The notes under the pieces: model-generated
Database searches by the model: none
What the model was told of the DNA's origin: nothing
The model's input: the letters and a program-made list of their open reading frames with translations, nothing else
Translations under genes and position numbers: made by a program
NCBI RefSeq assembly: GCF_964340395.1
Contig: NC_135564.1
Coordinates: forward strand, 22,885,887 to 22,949,886
Direction of reading: 5' to 3'
Length of the DNA stretch: 64,000 nt
From: Glandiceps talaboti
Lineage: Eukaryota > Hemichordata > Enteropneusta > Spengelidae
Shown here: positions 61,395 through 64,000 of the stretch, one piece after another
Layout of the letters: every line of letters begins with the position of its first letter
Numbering within the stretch: the stretch's first letter is position 1

Positions 61395-62433
61395 GTAGAT
61401 GTTGAAAGTTATCAAATAAAGTTTACTTACTATCTTCAAAAGTTGTGATTGATATCATATTACTATATGGTCCAACACTGTTAGGTCCATGTGCTCGTAC
61501 ATCCACAACGTATGTAGTATATGGCATCAGATTACTCAGTAAGATTTCCGTGATCTCACTACAGAAAAAAATACAACATCATGTCAGTAAAGTTAAAAAA
61601 AAAAACCCACCGCAATGGTGTTGTAGCACAACTTTACAGTTTTTAAAACTATTTATCAAGATACATGCTAGTCCATGCTAACAATAAGTGTTCATTTACA
61701 GAATGACTATCCAGTTGCCTATCCAACCATGTTGCCATCTTTGCGATATACGTGATCATTTGGCTGTTGCTATGGGCATGGTCATGTTGTTAGGTATATT
61801 TGCATACATTTTTGTATGTTTTTGTTCACTTGTGTATGAATTCCTGATATTATATTTGCAATATACGTGATCATTTGGCTGTTGCTATGGGCATGGTCAT
61901 GTTGTTAGGTATATTTGCATACATTTTTGTATGTTTTTGTTCACTTGTGTATGAATTCCTGATATTATATTTGCAATATACGTGATCATTTGGCTGTTGC
62001 TATGGGGTGTGGTCTTTTTGCTAGGCATATTTGCATACATTTTTAAATGTTTATTCATTTGTCTATCAATCCTTGTTATCTTCGCAATATATGTGATCAT
62101 TTGGCTGTTGCTATGGGCGTGGTCTTGTTGTTAGGCACAATTGCATACATTTTTTGAATATTTATTCATTTGTCTTTCTATTCCTGTTATTATTTTTATC
62201 TCTTATTTTATTTTAAGTGACTTTATTGACACAATCTCACCTTAACTCCTTCCTGACAAAGGTTGCATTGTGTTCTTTATTTGGTTGGTATCTGACAGTG
62301 TAGTATGTGATCTCCATAAAGTATTGAGGTGGTTTCTGCCAGATGACAAGTGCTGAGGTTGAACTCCTCACCTCGCCAGTCACTGCAATAGGTGCTGTTG
62401 GTACACCACCCTCTGGATCATCCGGCACATGAG
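24270..62433 (-). CDS. DCC/neogenin/protogenin-family receptor, 3' eight exons (partial gene)
   Basis: Join of eight minus-strand exons: 62433-62241, 61558-61431, 57880-57710, 51712-51587, 48449-48344, 40257-40068, 39000-38794, 24884-24270. Every junction has AG acceptor and GT donor bases, and the phases (2,1,1,1,2,0,0) keep one frame open for 577 residues to TAA. Residues ~1-107 and ~108-206 are two FN3 domains: B-strand Trp in VIWQKPP and LQWAPP, then L-P-x-T/L-x-Y motifs. About 207-241 is a membrane helix starting TGIIIGVSIGIACI, and the rest is cytoplasmic. The last FN3 pair with NGIITTYIILYN and DNWMIDL resembles the last FN3 domains of DCC/neogenin. The family are single-pass Ig/FN3 guidance or adhesion receptors of the plasma membrane. 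I did not recognise the DCC P1-P3 cytoplasmic motifs, so a protogenin/IGDCC-like paralog is more likely than true DCC. 5' exons lie beyond the window. Confidence 0.85.
25008..25848 (+). repeat. 40-bp minisatellite array 2 with short variants
   Basis: Full unit ACTATTGTACAGTTAATTGG plus GATAGACAATATAGTCCAAC (40 bp). It is mixed with ~35-bp units lacking the first bases and 27-bp units reading AGTCCAGTTAATTGGGATAG. Full and short units alternate in blocks, so the period is irregular. It lies in the last intron of the receptor gene, just upstream (gene sense) of the terminal exon. Confidence 0.95.
26026..26096 (+). repeat. 21-bp repeat, three copies
   Basis: GTCTGGTATGACACAAGGAC in three perfect tandem copies. 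Confidence 0.93.
26108..26322 (+). repeat. dispersed repeat family F, copy 1
   Basis: Matches the reverse complement of 37840-38166 over GATACCACAGGGGGCAGCGA, the GATT/GATC tetranucleotide tract, TAATTCTCTCTTTATTGACT and TAAAGACGCCTTGTCCATTC, to CTTATAATTG. It carries a 34-base insertion absent from the other copy. Confidence 0.85.
26205..26245. mobile_element. palindromic micro-insertion with 7-bp target duplication
   Basis: GACTAAA (26205-26211), then a 14+1+14 perfect palindrome TCTCAGACCACTAA-G-TTAGTGGTCTGAGA (26212-26240), with GACTAAA repeated at 26239-26245. The related locus near 37921-37927 has a single GACTAAA and no palindrome. Confidence 0.75.
26534..26548 (+). other. candidate 5' coding exon of a nested plus-strand gene (MAAME)
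   Basis: ATCATGGCTGCGATGGAG is followed by a consensus donor GTAAGT, in a CpG-richer local context (GAGACGAGATCACGCGAG just upstream) that reads like a promoter. A strong acceptor (TTTTATTTCCAG) occurs at 27582, after which an in-phase stretch encodes QNSTIYQAALSLLA and then a stop (27583-27627). If spliced, the product would be only 19 residues, so either the second exon is wrong or this is not coding. It lies inside the last intron of the receptor gene on the opposite strand. Confidence 0.25.
27628..30740. other. intronic sequence without recognised gene
   Basis: Mostly low-repeat DNA in the large last intron. I see no coding segment. Only the CRE-like palindrome at 29139 stands out; open frames here have no protein-like features. 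Confidence 0.4.
29139..29152. promoter_or_regulatory. CRE-like perfect palindrome
   Basis: TTATGACGTCATAA contains the cAMP-response/ATF site TGACGTCA inside a 14-base palindrome. It lies within an intron with no transcript start recognised beside it, so function is unproven. Confidence 0.3.
30744..31989. mobile_element. hAT-like non-autonomous element
   Basis: Starts CAGGGTTCGTAC and ends GTACGAACCCTG, with CCAATC flanking on both sides (30738-30743 and 31990-31995), taken as a target duplication. Both ends carry arrays of TTTTCCAGGG. The CAGGGTTCGTAC terminus followed by repeated 'TTTCCAGG' is a pattern I associate with hAT elements; hAT duplications are usually 8 bp and only 6 match here. 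No transposase frame is seen in the 1.25 kb. Confidence 0.7.
32378..32939 (+). mobile_element. family B element, copy 1, with terminal hairpin
   Basis: Three ~154-bp units starting TGTTCAAGCATGTCTGAGTT and containing AACAAAATGGCTGCCAGGCA. Then GTACCAAGTTTGAAAAAAAT, an ACGG-rich tract, and the terminal hairpin 32901-32933 (AGTCCCCG..CCGGAC-TTC-GTCCGG-CGGGGACT) followed by AATAA. The minus-strand frame 32236-32562 is spurious. Confidence 0.8.
33411..34675 (+). mobile_element. family A element, nearly full length
   Basis: Starts CCAATGGCGTTGTAGCACAACTG and ends CAGTTGTGCTAAAA (inverted TAGCACAACTG termini). Inside are about four ~118-bp units built on GGCTGTTGCTATGGGCGTGG, the 'TTTTTAGCCCTAATTTGCAT' blocks, and a (CA)n(CAGA)n array at 34560-34642. 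It seems inserted into another repeat marked by TCCGGACTTA on both flanks. Confidence 0.85.
34558..34642 (+). repeat. CA / CAGA microsatellite in family A
   Basis: Long (AC)n then (CAGA)n. Confidence 0.95.
35023..35193 (+). repeat. DIRS-like left inverted terminal repeat
   Basis: Reverse complement of 37384-37554 over ~171 bp, including CTGTTGGCAAAATACTGATG and CCTAAGTGGCAGTTAGC, with only a few mismatches. The high identity implies a fairly recent insertion or repair. Confidence 0.92.
35252..35345 (+). repeat. DIRS-like internal complementary region
   Basis: CAACAGGTAAGTATCATGTC...GGTAGAAACTTCAA is the reverse complement of the element's left end (34989-35038). The adjoining TTCTGTTCGACTATGATACT...GATGGGTAA is the reverse complement of its right end (37519-37566). 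The junction between them equals the two element ends joined. Confidence 0.85.
35395..36421 (-). pseudogene. DIRS-like tyrosine recombinase, frameshifted
   Basis: In frame from about 36421: STLHTYGEKWKRFSDWCRGG, then YRTAIANTVRSIGGPDFG; after a C-tract at 36067-36074 the frame shifts by one base. The second part (36061-35395) reads KALTFKTVFLLALASGRRRS, then TAHEVRALSASWALF and TWRSPNSFISFYIRD. The tyrosine-recombinase residues can be assigned: Arg in GRRRSE, His-x-x-Arg in TAHEVR, Trp in TWRS and Tyr in SFYIRD. All catalytic residues are thus kept, and only the C-tract frameshift breaks the frame. In DIRS elements this enzyme integrates the circular cDNA without target duplication. Confidence 0.8.
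36298..37125 (-). CDS. DIRS-like gag protein
   Basis: An open frame of 275 residues from the Met at 37125; the frame extends further upstream but the Met before TKPKKRGVCGHDMPKQDC is the natural start. The N-terminus is Cys/His-rich (CGH..C..C..C..C..CEVC..W), as in DIRS gag-like proteins, where such a cluster probably binds nucleic acid. The remainder is a Ser/Thr/Pro-rich low-complexity region. The last ~40 codons overlap the start of the recombinase in another frame, which looks like the scar of an internal deletion. GC content is clearly higher than in flanking DNA. Confidence 0.7.
   Translation of the reverse strand: MTKPKKRGVCGHDMPKQDCHSVCLSCRTCSHSKPCEVCSSWSDEIWRKLGKQSDKQRSSKPSASVTTPASVRSSTLTVSSSVTAEPKSGKLSSSSVVLNRPFQDELGSSASGMRSSLGEGSTTVDTIQLSPPSNVPRVAVTSPSPLGEGLSVLDESSQHCDSSRHKATSISESNAGPTRSVGREISCTDVTGPGVATTHVPPRFPVSGSPANRTDCIEGTQTGLSVRRDFLNKLPQSLPDHKETAPSIPMEKSGKDSLIGVVEGRRILSIHLPRQ
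37384..37554 (-). repeat. DIRS-like right inverted terminal repeat
   Basis: Partner of 35023-35193. In coding sense this is the 5' end of the element, about 260 bases upstream of the gag start codon. Confidence 0.92.
37637..37727 (+). repeat. structured stem-loop repeat, copy 2
   Basis: Outer stem TCAGGCT/AGCCTGA (37645-37651 with 37698-37704), middle CTCACT/AGTGAG, inner GCGACC-TTT-GGTCGC, and tail TCTAGCAGCAAGACTA shared with 5571-5586. It lies 70 bases outside the DIRS-like element. Confidence 0.55.
37840..38166 (-). repeat. dispersed repeat family F, copy 2
   Basis: Reverse-complement match to 26108-26322. It lacks the palindromic micro-insertion but has an extra ~100 bases (37950-38075) and a longer AATC/AATA tract. 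Confidence 0.85.
38300..38635 (+). mobile_element. family A fragment, diverged
   Basis: GACCAAGGTCACATTTTTGT, then CCTAATTTGTATATCACTGA, and an end reading CACAACTGAACCAGTTCAAT. More decayed than other copies. Confidence 0.6.
38794..39000 (-). CDS. IGDCC-like receptor, exon g: low-complexity cytoplasmic region
   Basis: Acceptor TTGTTTTTACAG before 39000; donor ACTAAG|GTTAGT after 38794; phase 0 both sides, so the 207-base (69-residue) exon could be skipped in frame. Encodes a Gly/Asn/Tyr segment (GGNGTLINGYGPVG), a Gln-rich part, and a Ser/Ala run (STSSSSAAAVSRPGDD). A dispersed repeat begins about eight bases upstream of the acceptor, so much of the branch-site region is repeat-derived. Confidence 0.72.
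39008..39652 (+). mobile_element. family B element, copy 2, with terminal hairpin
   Basis: Begins with AACAAGTCATTGAGAATGAC (shared with 46415) only ~8 bases beyond exon g. Three TGTTCAAGCATGTCTGAGTT units follow, ending with the hairpin AGTCCCC...GGGGACT at 39615-39647 and AATAA. Minus-strand frames here repeat those at 32236 and 46576 and are not genes. Confidence 0.8.
39653..39910 (+). mobile_element. family A fragment abutting family B
   Basis: Starts TATCTTTGCAATGTATGTGA immediately after the family B end, with one GGCTGTTGCTATGGGCGTGG unit, and stops in the ACCTACTTTGCC block. Confidence 0.7.
40068..40257 (-). CDS. IGDCC-like receptor, exon f: juxtamembrane cytoplasmic region
   Basis: Acceptor CTATTTTTCAG before 40257; donor ACTAAG|GTGAGT after 40068; phase 2 in, phase 0 out. 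Begins RKGLFPLCKPQTCNVPVPVC, then a His/Asn-rich stretch, then an acidic run (TEVELESFTPMLTHLPEP). Five cysteines lie in the first ~35 residues just inside the membrane, so palmitoylation or metal binding is conceivable but unproven. I recognise no domain. Confidence 0.75.
40389..40800 (+). pseudogene. non-LTR retrotransposon 3' end (5'-truncated)
   Basis: The plus-strand frame encodes YKALHGKTPHYISDFIQQ, then RSLRSSSKQLLHIP, LKSYGDRSFSHSSPTLWNHL and PLDIRTAPTVDIFKANSK, the C-terminal tail found after the RT domain in many CR1/L2/Rex-type non-LTR elements. The 3' end reads GCGCTTTATAAATTTGTGTT, a typical short 3' terminus. The RT itself is missing, as expected of 5' truncation. It is in the intron between exons e and f, opposite to the receptor gene. 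Confidence 0.8.
41003..41136 (+). repeat. 40-bp satellite array 3, left piece
   Basis: About three units of CATAGCCCTCAATGTGACTG plus AATGGAGATTGGCAATCGGA, cut at 41136 by the insertion of a TIR element. Confidence 0.95.
41137..42115. mobile_element. 979-bp TIR element inserted in satellite 3
   Basis: Left end CAGTCGGATCGCTAGCCTGC; the right end (42096-42115) is its reverse complement with 3 mismatches in 20. TGTG is directly repeated at 41133-41136 and 42116-42119 and belongs to the satellite unit, so a 4-bp target duplication is clear. No transposase frame is seen; superfamily unassigned. Confidence 0.88.
42116..44380 (+). repeat. 40-bp satellite array 3, main piece (~56 units)
   Basis: Unit CATAGCCCTCAATGTGACTG + AATGGAGATTGGCAATCGGA. 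Variants: CATATAGCC (+2), CCCTGATCAATG (+3), and AGCTTGG or AGATTAG for AGATTGG. The blocks at 42356-42559 and 43167-43370 are nearly identical, 811 bases apart, showing a large internal duplication. The last unit runs into GCAGTTTTTGACTTTA-like sequence of family A. The minus-strand frames here are artefacts. Confidence 0.97.
44381..45460. other. intronic DNA, no gene recognised
   Basis: Starts with a family A remnant (CAGTTTTTGACTTTAG), then TTTAACCCTTTCACCACTGA at about 44400, which resembles a piggyBac-type TTAA-CCC terminus, but no matching right end was found. The rest is single-copy in appearance. Confidence 0.35.
45461..45685 (-). CDS. small Tudor-like domain ORF (nested gene or exon)
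   Basis: A 74-residue frame from the ATG of MATFTFDRGEIVEAVDDDGR to TGA. It contains RGEIVEAVDDDGRWSLARVL, then DGRIEVTFPGWSKRF and SPTLVRARCL. The pattern 'G..V.A.D.DG.W..A.V......G...V.F.GW......V.....R' is that of Tudor/chromo-barrel folds such as the UHRF1 tandem Tudor region or Tudor-knot domains, which bind methylated peptides or nucleic acid. The Met choice is the one next to the domain; the frame continues 20 codons upstream. It lies in the intron between exons e and f, same strand as the receptor. It could be a first coding exon of a longer gene or a domesticated/TE-borne domain. No other exon was found. Confidence 0.5.
   Translation of the reverse strand: MATFTFDRGEIVEAVDDDGRWSLARVLAVHADGRIEVTFPGWSKRFNVTVSPTLVRARCLPDIKTSTESLYNIL
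46413..47205 (+). mobile_element. family B element, copy 3
   Basis: AACAAGTCATTGAGAATGAC at 46416, three TGTTCAAGCATGTCTRAGTT units, an ACGG-rich tract, and a weakened terminal hairpin 47164-47196 (AGTCCCC...AGGGACA). An extra insertion of GTTGGACATG repeats lies at 46500-46570. Confidence 0.75.
47700..48062 (+). mobile_element. family C element with TAGCCCC...GGGGCTA end
   Basis: Contains TTTCAAGGTCAAAGGTCAAG, then ATGAACGGATGGACGAATGG, and ends with a palindrome TAGCCCCCTCAGGGC...GTTGGGGCTAAA. Confidence 0.6.
48066..48325 (+). mobile_element. family A 3' fragment
   Basis: CAATTTCTCAACTAGACACC block, a CA array, a CATA array (48241-48281) and the TTCATCTGTGCTAAAG end. Confidence 0.7.
48344..48449 (-). 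CDS. IGDCC-like receptor, exon e: transmembrane helix
   Basis: Acceptor ATATCTTATAG before 48449; donor CCAG|GTAAGG after 48344; phase 1 in, phase 2 out. Encodes a short linker SGGDSSGLPKT, then a ~22-residue hydrophobic helix starting GIIIGVSIGIACIIICLIII, followed by VYRAR, a basic stop-transfer. The linker between the last FN3 and the membrane is only about a dozen residues, much shorter than the linker I recall for vertebrate DCC and neogenin. This is one reason to lean to a protogenin-like identity. Confidence 0.87.
48758..49802 (+). mobile_element. family A element, nearly full length
   Basis: Starts AGTGCCAATGGTGTTGTAGC and ends TTCAGTTGTGCTAAAA. It has about three GGCTGTTGCTATGG units and a long (CA)n at 49682-49738. 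Confidence 0.85.
49682..49745 (+). repeat. CA microsatellite in family A
   Basis: About 28 CA units then CAGA. Confidence 0.95.
50246..50615 (-). pseudogene. piggyBac-like transposase N-terminal fragment
   Basis: Two overlapping minus-strand frames separated by a frameshift near 50440. The first (50615-50421) reads DDDEEFYVFEGVNYVLLEHI and DDFDFWSDVVNGG. The second (50452-50246) reads HELIKTLRQ, then SFVRFLLTNEVLDIIVRETY and RYAARL. The 'F...F.T.E.LD.IV.ET.RYA' pattern is that of the start of the piggyBac transposase domain (DDE_Tnp_1_7). The catalytic DDE part is absent. A TTAACCCTTAAGATGCC sequence at 49876, in the expected 3' direction, fits a piggyBac TTAA-CCC terminus. Confidence 0.6.
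51195..51416 (-). CDS. small hypothetical protein ORF, nested
   Basis: An open frame of 73 residues, with an alternative start at the Met of MAAAIDMYVDLRHYANILNE (52 residues), followed by VNPEDREFFAQKFLDSGSDA, LYNILPTTLSDL and TAG. The composition is that of a globular, helical protein and unlike nearby translated repeats. Just upstream, in the sense of the strand, TTTCCCGCC on the plus strand is an E2F-like site within ~20 bases of the first ATG. I do not recognise the family. It sits in the intron between exons d and e. It could also be an exon of a larger gene or the N-terminus of a dead transposon gene, since the piggyBac remnant is 0.6 kb away. Confidence 0.4.
   Translation of the reverse strand: MFDFSHFLPLNANSAYLAMPNMAAAIDMYVDLRHYANILNEVNPEDREFFAQKFLDSGSDALYNILPTTLSDL
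51587..51712 (-). CDS. IGDCC-like receptor, exon d: second half of last FN3 domain
   Basis: Acceptor TTTTTATACAG before 51712; donor CCAA|GTAAGTAA after 51587; phase 1 both sides. Encodes GSEINSTIKGLQPSLMYYFK, MKARTDVGAGPATDPIAVIM, and Pro-Pro. It completes the FN3 fold begun in the previous exon: L-Q-P-x-x-x-Y, then K-A-R-T-D-V-G-A-G-P like the family's Q-A-R-N-S-K-G-x-G-P. Confidence 0.87.
51770..51842 (+). mobile_element. family A 3' terminal fragment
   Basis: Only a short CA/GAGA tract and GCCTATAGCACAACTGAACT remain. Confidence 0.55.
52106..52980 (+). mobile_element. family A element with internal ~160-bp duplication
   Basis: Starts AGTGCCAATGACTTTGTAGC. It has units with GTTGCTATGGGTGTGGTTCT, of which 52264-52430 and 52424-52580 are near-identical tandem copies, and stops at TTATAGATTTTTGAC. 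Confidence 0.8.
52981..53368. repeat. ~390-bp shared segment (family G), copy 1
   Basis: From GCAACCTATCGGTCAGAATA to CTAGGGATCTAAAA it matches 63408-63796 almost throughout, including TAGCGATGTAATAAAGTGGT. No coding sequence recognised. Confidence 0.85.
53369..53518 (+). mobile_element. CA/GCAC array with family A terminus
   Basis: (CACG)n and (CA)n followed by GGCGATCCCTATAGTACTAT and TTCAGTTGTGCTAA. Confidence 0.8.
53542..53775 (-). pseudogene. non-LTR retrotransposon reverse-transcriptase fragment
   Basis: The minus strand reads NNLQLNVNKTKEMTVDFRKN, then ILDKDVERVHTFKFLGMLLS and NDLKWENSVNHIAKKAQQRL. The 'N..KTKEM.VDFR' and 'V..FKFLG...S.DL.W' motifs mark the palm/thumb end of non-LTR RTs (CR1/Rex-like). 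The YADD motif and the rest of the domain are missing on one side, and a family A end cuts it on the other. Confidence 0.85.
53844..57223. mobile_element. 3.38-kb TIR element with 7-bp target duplication
   Basis: Begins TAGGGAGGCCCA and ends TGGGCCTCCCTA. TTATTCA is directly repeated at 53837-53843 and 57224-57230. TAGGG termini would fit hAT, though hAT duplications are normally 8 bp. No transposase frame is visible. The interior holds a GC-richer promoter-like stretch (54410-54560) with ATGAACTATGTCG|GTAAGT and, 0.9 kb on, an acceptor (TATTTTATAG at 55450), but splicing these gives a stop after two codons. Confidence 0.75.
57340..57580. repeat. family C fragment
   Basis: TTGATAACTGACCCTGAAGT, then TCTTACAAAACCAC and AATATGTGGTAGACAGACAC, as in other family C copies. 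Confidence 0.5.
57710..57880 (-). CDS. IGDCC-like receptor, exon c: first half of last FN3 domain
   Basis: Acceptor TTATTCTACAG before 57880; donor GAAG|GTAAGG after 57710; phase 1 on both sides, as expected at an FN3 domain boundary. Encodes KPSSPPRIVKVAVTD, then VLLQWAPPEHPNGIITTYII and EDNWMIDLREG. The order of Trp, Pro-Pro, Asn-Gly-x-Ile-x-x-Tyr and Asp-x-Trp matches the membrane-proximal FN3 of DCC/neogenin-type receptors. Confidence 0.88.
58267..58313 (+). repeat. ATT trinucleotide microsatellite
   Basis: About 14 ATT/TTA units. Confidence 0.95.
59087..59336 (+). pseudogene. non-LTR retrotransposon C-terminal fragment inside family A
   Basis: Plus-strand VEDEYHFLLVCSFYDDERKK, then after a +1 frameshift near 59205 FNKFIKLMRTNKPELLTSLC and KFVYNAFKQRETL up to a stop. 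It is the tail end of the same type of protein as at 62580-63423 (DIEDEYHFVLVCPKYK), where a Cys-rich zinc-binding segment precedes EDEYHF. Confidence 0.8.
60336..60402 (+). repeat. CA / CAGA microsatellite in family A
   Basis: (CA)n followed by (CAGA)n. Confidence 0.95.
60454..61330. other. intronic DNA, no feature recognised
   Basis: Between a family A end and the AAT microsatellite; no coding or repeat signal that I can support. Confidence 0.4.
61335..61391 (+). repeat. AAT trinucleotide microsatellite
   Basis: About 19 AAT units, about 40 bases from the donor of exon b. Confidence 0.95.
61431..61558 (-). CDS. IGDCC-like receptor, exon b: second half of penultimate FN3 domain
   Basis: Acceptor TTCTGTAG before 61558; donor GTAAGTAA after 61431; phase 2 in, phase 1 out. 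Encodes EITEILLSNLMPYTTYVVDV and then RAHGPNSVGPYS, the E-G strands of an FN3 fold with the L-x-P-x-T-x-Y tyrosine-corner motif. It is too short and has no Met, so it is recognisable only by splicing to its neighbours. An AAT microsatellite lies about 40 bases past the donor, in the following intron. Confidence 0.85.
61604..62215 (+). mobile_element. family A 5' part, between exons a and b
   Basis: Starts ACCGCAATGGTGTTGTAGCA, with four ~115-bp units. Two (61746-61861 and 61861-61977) are an almost exact tandem duplicate ending TTCCTGATATTATATTTGCA. The 3' half is missing. It fills nearly the whole 682-base intron. Confidence 0.85.
62241..62433 (-). CDS. IGDCC-like receptor, exon a: first half of penultimate FN3 domain
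   Basis: Acceptor TTTATTAG precedes 62433 and the donor after 62241 reads AAG|GTGAGA. The exon starts with two bases of a split codon and ends with two (phase 2). It encodes a linker with PDDPEGGVPTAP, then FN3 strands A-C with the conserved Trp (ALVIWQKPP) and YYTVRYQP, close in character to the DCC/neogenin YTVRW segment. The other half of the domain is in the next exon, 0.68 kb downstream. It is the first exon of the gene visible in the window; all upstream exons are outside. Confidence 0.85.
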
Positions 62434-62579
62434 CTAATAAAGTAAAGCATTAAGGAGTAATAATAATGATAATTTTATTCCGTACTGTAGGCCACAGGCC
62501 TTAAATGTACATAACTGAACATAGAATGATGATCATGATTACAGAGGTATGTTCAACATAGCTAAATTGACAAGTCAGC

Positions 62580-63423
62580 TTATGTAGAGAGATTTTCTTC
62601 CAAAAGCTGTTTACGTATTTTCATGGCAAAGAAAATAAATTTCGCAAGGTTTTGAATGATGAAGGTGTTTGTTGACTGCATTAACAAGATAAATTTCCAA
62701 TCATATGCTGGTGAGTAATAAAATTCAGAAATAAACTTAGATCTAACAAGTTTGTACTTGGGGCACACAAGTACAAAATGGTACTCGTCCTCAATATCGT
62801 TGCACCCAAATGGGCAAATTCTTTCCTCGGATGGTGTACCAAGATGTCTACCCAAGGCCTTTTCAATAGCAAGGTCATGGGTTGACATTCTCAAACGTGA
62901 TAAAGCATTTCTAAAGTAAGACAGTGGTATGCATTCCAAGTATTTTTCACACGTTAAATGTGTTTTAAATCTACAATACATTCGTAATTTAGGTGAAGTG
63001 TTTACATCAGAATGCCAATCCTGCATGTGAATATCATAACATCTTTGTTTAAATAGCTGTAGAAAGTACTCATCATTTTCAGTACGTTGCTTTTGCCAAA
63101 TCTCAGCAAATCCATACTGGCAAAGTAGAGTTTTAACATATAAACCCCAACAAGGGAATCCCTTTTCAGCTCTATCATATTGGTAATTGTAACAATCCTT
63201 TACAATTTCAGAGATATCACTTTGGGTACACTTGAGCCAGTAACAAATTATCTGTACATTTATATATTGTCGGATATCGTCCAAATTCACCCAGAGCAGC
63301 AATATTTGAAGTCTTACTACTAACCCCTAATATAAACTTACAAAATTTGTGATGAACTTTTTCTATGTCTGGGGAGGAGTGAGTACCCAAATACCACTTG
63401 CATACAAGCGACCTATCAGTCAA
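62580..63423 (-). pseudogene. non-LTR retrotransposon, C-terminal third, frameshifted
   Basis: The upstream frame (63423-63217) reads SSPDIEKVHHKFCKFILGVS and NIAALGEFGRYP, and a one-base shift near 63280 gives the 240-residue frame (63302-62580). The latter has QIICYWLKCTQS, LRMSTHDLAIEKALGRHLG, then CPFGCNDIEDEYHFVLVCPK (a CCHC zinc-binding segment) and a tail with KFIFFAMKIRKQ. These are the features that follow the RT domain in RTE/CR1-like elements ('RP..R.C..C....EDE.HFLL.CP.Y'). The RT itself is absent. It lies upstream (gene sense) of exon a, same strand. Confidence 0.85.
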
Positions 63424-63796
63424 AAGAGCTCCGCTGTTCTTTTTCTTTTTGGTAACATGTAGAAGTGGTTCAGTTCTTCAGCTCTTCACTATGCAGTTTT
63501 GTTTTAGCGATGTAATAAAGTGGTTAGTGGTTTCATATGATGTCTCACTATAAAACACATTTTACACAGAAAGTTGGTAAAATATTGTACTTCTATATCA
63601 TAGTCACCATTTTATAAAAAAAATCTACTGTTATGAAAAATTACACAAAATCTCAGAAAAATAATGACTGGGAAATGCACACAAGAAAAAGAAAAACAAA
63701 GGATTTTTGAGGTTGGCTATAAATAATTCCAGTGTCTTACAGCTTTAACCCTGGAAAATTTTAATGATGAATGTAATAAACTAGGGATCTAAAATA
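63408..63796. repeat. ~390-bp shared segment (family G), copy 2
   Basis: Matches 52981-53368, from GCGACCTATCAGTCAAAAGA to CTAGGGATCTAAAA, with scattered changes. Its first ~16 bases overlap the end of the retrotransposon fragment. Confidence 0.85.
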
Positions 63797-64000
63797 ATTT
63801 TGAGGCAATTCGAATTTCAATTTTCTAACAAATTTACCAAGTCAACAACTTGAACATTCAACTTGTAGTAGACATAACATCGTCTGATATTTTAATTTAC
63901 GGAGTGTCTCGTGACCGGCGCCTGTCAGCAGACTCGGCCAATTTTTTTTTCATCATTCCATTGTATTTAAACCTTGTACTTGACATTTCGCAATATTTAT

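Overview
The window looks like animal nuclear DNA, most likely from a marine invertebrate. It is AT-rich and full of transposable-element debris and micro-/minisatellites. It holds one recognisable host gene, on the minus strand, split by long introns. I cannot fix the species: the mix of a DIRS-type retroelement, several non-LTR retrotransposon pieces, hAT- and piggyBac-like remnants and many CA/CAGA arrays would suit a hemichordate, lancelet, echinoderm or lophotrochozoan.

The host gene is the 3' part of a DCC/neogenin/protogenin-family (IGDCC) receptor. It runs from right to left through eight exons (62433 down to 24270). Exons 1-2 and 3-4 each encode one fibronectin type III domain. Exon 5 encodes the transmembrane helix, and exons 6-8 a Ser/Thr/His-rich cytoplasmic tail that ends at 24270. 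All seven introns have GT..AG ends and the spliced frame stays open for 577 residues. The Ig-like and earlier FN3 exons must lie to the right of the window. A low-repeat stretch from about 17.3 to 24.3 kb may hold a long 3'UTR.

Everything else is mainly intronic or downstream repeat. By region: 1-3.2 kb, a large inverted arrangement of ~148-bp units around CAGA/TC microsatellites; 6.4-8.2 kb, an inverted pair of C-tract repeats; 12.06-14.73 kb, a 40-bp satellite joined to a copy of the most abundant repeat here ('family A'); 25.0-25.8 kb, a second 40-bp minisatellite; 30.7-32.0 kb, a hAT-like element; 35.0-37.6 kb, an internally deleted DIRS-like element with gag and tyrosine-recombinase regions; 41.0-44.4 kb, a third 40-bp satellite interrupted by a 979-bp TIR element with a 4-bp target duplication; 50.2-50.6 kb, a piggyBac transposase fragment; 53.8-57.2 kb, a 3.4-kb TIR element with a 7-bp target duplication; 62.6-63.4 kb, the C-terminal end of a non-LTR retrotransposon. 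Family A (elements with TAGCACAACTG ends and internal CA arrays) occurs at least 13 times. Two further families end in GC-rich hairpins followed by CTAA.

Two small open frames inside introns (45461-45685, Tudor-like; 51195-51416, unknown) look more protein-like than the background and may be nested genes or exons. No tRNA, rRNA or CRISPR was recognised. All calls come from reading the sequence; none was checked by a search.
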